A stretch of DNA of 64,000 nucleotides from Eledone cirrhosa (Eukaryota > Mollusca > Cephalopoda > Octopoda > Eledonidae): the NCBI GenBank assembly GCA_964016885.1, contig OZ024748.1, positions 30,961,312 to 31,025,311 on the forward strand, given 5' to 3'. The position numbers and the translations under genes are program-made. The notes beneath the pieces were generated by a model that did no database searches, had not been told where the DNA came from, and worked only from the letters and a program-made list of their open reading frames with translations. Each line of letters begins with the position of its first letter. Within the stretch, counting starts at the first letter, position 1. Shown here piece after piece: positions 62,701-64,000 of the stretch.

Positions 62701-63652
62701 TTAGACATATACTTGAAAACCAACCCCAAGCGTTAGACTTAGATTTAAACCCAACACCAAGCTTTAGAATTAAACCCTAACACCAAGCCTTCTACTTAAA
62801 TCCGAAACCAACATTTAGACTTAGATTTAAACCACAAACCCAAGCCTTAGACTTAGACTTAAACCCGAACCTCAAGCCTAAGAGTTAAACACCAACCCCA
62901 ATTCTTAGTCTTAGATTTAAACCCCACCCTTAGACTTAAACATAAACCCCAAGCGTTAGAATTAAACAATAACCACAAGCCATAGACTTAAACCACCTGC
63001 ATTAGACTTAGATTTAAAGCCAACACCAAGCCTTAGACTTAAACAGTAACCCCAAGCCTTAGACGTAAGCCCAAACACCAAGTCTTAGAATTAAACCCTA
63101 ATACGAACCCTTAGACTTAGACTTAAACCACAAACCCAAGCCTTAGACTTAGACGTAAACGCCAACCCAAAGGCTTAGACTTTGACTTTAAACCCTAACC
63201 CTTAGACTTAGACGTAAACTTAAACTTAGACTTAGACTTAAACCCCAACCCGAAGCTTAAACTTAAACACTAACCCCAAGCCTCAGGCTTAGACTTAAAC
63301 CCCAACCCTTAGACTTAGATATAAACTTAAACTTAGATTTAGACTTAAACCCCAACCCCAAACTTTATACTGAGACTTAAAACCCAACTCCACAAGTCTT
63401 AGTCTTAAATCCCAACCCCAAGCCTTAGACTTAGACTTAAACCCTAACCCCAAGCCTTAGATTATACTTAAACCACAAGCCTTAGACTTAGAATTTAAAC
63501 CCCAATCCCAATCCTGAGACTTAAACTTAAAACCTAACCCCAAGCCTTAGACTTAAATCCTAAACCAACCCTTAGACTTAGACTTAAACCACAAATCCAA
63601 GCCTCATACTTAGACTTAAACCCCAACCACAAGACTTAGACATAGACATAAA
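59762..63652 (-). repeat. Unit L5, truncated at the distal array edge
   Basis: Long unit with the 924-bp insert at 61,631-62,554, carrying the L3-like ACTTACAGCCC and CCCAAACTTATCC variants. It follows L consensus up to GACATAGACATAAAC (63,652), about 70 bp before the next anchor would fall. There it departs into diverged sequence starting with GCCAACCCAAAGG. Confidence 0.88.
61631..62554 (-). repeat. L-specific insert in L5 (924 bp)
   Basis: Same boundaries and length as in L2-L4. It differs by CCCCTAGACTTAGAC near 61,827 (GCCTTAGAC in relatives) and by ACTTAAGCCCC near 62,275. Confidence 0.88.
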
Positions 63653-64000
63653 CGCCAACCCAAAGGCTTAGACGTAGACGTAAAACCCAACTCCACAAGC
63701 CTTAGACTTAAGCCCCAACCCTTAGACTTAGACTAAACCCCAATCTCTAGCCTTAGACGTAAACTTAAACTTAGACTTAGACTTAAACCCCATCCTAAAG
63801 CTTACACTTGAACGCTAACGCCAAGCTTTTGACTTAAACTTAAACCGCAACCCCAAGCCTTATACTTGACCCCCAACTGCAAGCATTAGACCCAAAGGTT
63901 AGACTTAGATTTGAACTCCAACTCCTAGCCTTAGACTTAAATGTAAAACCCAACCCCAAGCCTTAGACTGAAACGCTAACCTCAACCCAAAGATTTGAAC
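63653..64000 (-). repeat. Diverged S-like flank at the right edge
   Basis: Outside the homogeneous array but still the same satellite. It follows the S unit loosely in order: GACTTAGACTAAACCCCAAT (S: ~28,930-28,970), GTAAACTTAAACTTAGAC, and CCCAAAGGTTAGACTTAG with CAACTCCTAGCC (S: ~29,125-29,160). It has many substitutions and missing monomers. It looks like an older unit not reached by homogenisation. Confidence 0.72.

Larger units (their letters stand above)
28836..63652 (-). repeat. Homogeneous higher-order repeat array (S and L units)
   Basis: About 34.8 kb of highly similar HOR units. The anchor AACCCTTTGACGTAAAC gives unit starts at 29,011; 32,039; 35,034; 38,061; 41,955; 44,950; 48,876; 51,878; 55,830 and 59,762, with spacings of 3,028; 2,995; 3,027; 3,894; 2,995; 3,926; 3,002; 3,952 and 3,932. 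Two unit types exist: S, and L, which has a 924-bp insert and a linked variant segment 6 bp longer. The remaining length differences are explained almost entirely by loss of single 26- or 32-33-bp monomers, plus one 6-bp and two 1-bp losses. Divergence between units is a few substitutions per kb by eye. Confidence 0.94.
27292..64000 (-). repeat. Right satellite block, C-rich strand on +
   Basis: Same ~32-bp satellite family as the left block but reverse-complemented: the + strand reads CTTAGA hexamers, then CTTAAACCCCAACCCCAAGC. A clean consensus monomer is seen at about 27,691-27,722. The first 1.5 kb is degenerate. From about 28,836 to 63,652 the monomers form a homogeneous higher-order array with ~3.0-kb and ~3.9-kb units, and the last ~350 bp is again diverged. 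No strand reversal and no interruption by unrelated DNA was seen within the block. It runs off the right edge of the window. No gene is supported in any frame. Confidence 0.97.

Noticed and set aside
1..64000. Protein-coding genes in satellite ORFs
   Set aside because: Any open frames consist of the same satellite monomers, shift frame with each monomer, have no initiation context or codon pattern, and would encode only low-complexity repeats.
1..64000. CRISPR array (about 32-bp repeats)
   Set aside because: Monomers are directly adjacent with no unique spacers of constant length, there are no cas genes, and the array extends for 64 kb with higher-order structure. This is a satellite.
1..64000. 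Functional telomere
   Set aside because: Telomere-like strings (TTAGGGTTTA, GGGGTT) are scattered, but no run of perfect telomeric repeats occurs and TCTAAG hexamers interrupt every unit. The array also continues on both sides.
1..64000. rRNA, tRNA or other structured RNA genes
   Set aside because: No conserved rRNA or tRNA motifs were seen; every stretch inspected is recognisable monomer sequence.

Overview
The whole 64 kb window is tandem-repeat (satellite) DNA. I see no protein-coding, rRNA or tRNA gene and no recognisable transposon. The basic monomer is about 32 bp. Its G-rich strand reads GGGGTTTAAG, then two or more TCTAAG hexamers, then GCTTGGGGTT; units with one hexamer fewer are 26 bp. 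The G-rich part resembles degenerate telomeric sequence (scattered TTAGGGTTTA, GGGGTTTA, GGGTTAGGG) but never becomes a perfect telomere array. Long satellite arrays with kilobase-scale higher-order repeats (HORs) point to a eukaryotic nuclear chromosome, most likely subtelomeric, pericentromeric or other heterochromatin. I cannot name the species; the AGGGTTT heptamer flavour weakly suggests a lineage with plant/alga/oomycete-type telomeres.

Layout. Positions 1-27,288 carry the G-rich strand on +. This left block starts with two almost identical 3,406-bp HOR copies (1-3,406 and 3,407-6,812) and a broken third (from 6,813). Next come a 1,239-bp duplication (7,211-9,720), a short run of ~261-268-bp repeats (10,531-11,312), a largely monomeric degenerate stretch (about 12.5-16.4 kb), and a mosaic of partly overlapping duplications (16.4-27.3 kb). 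At about 27,289-27,291 the strand flips, and from there to the end the C-rich strand is on +. After 1.5 kb of degenerate repeats, a very homogeneous HOR array runs from about 28,836 to 63,652. It is built from a short unit S (canonical 3,028 bp) and a long unit L (canonical about 3,958 bp = S plus a 924-bp insert and a linked variant segment). The order is S S S L S L S L L L, and the array then fades into a diverged S-like flank to 64,000.

How the parts relate. The G-rich strands of the two blocks point toward each other at 27.29 kb, the same geometry as a head-to-head telomere fusion. The halves are not mirror images at the junction. However, several distinctive multi-monomer modules occur in both halves in the same order on opposite strands (for example about 11.9-12.15 kb against 28.30-28.72 kb). 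Both blocks therefore descend from one ancestral HOR family and were inverted or joined head to head, after which the right side was re-amplified. Most length differences between HOR units are whole-monomer steps (26 or 32-33 bp), as expected from unequal exchange or slippage in register.

All alignments were done by eye. Boundaries of diverged repeats are approximate (tens of bp); the HOR periods come from anchor motifs and are accurate to a few bases.
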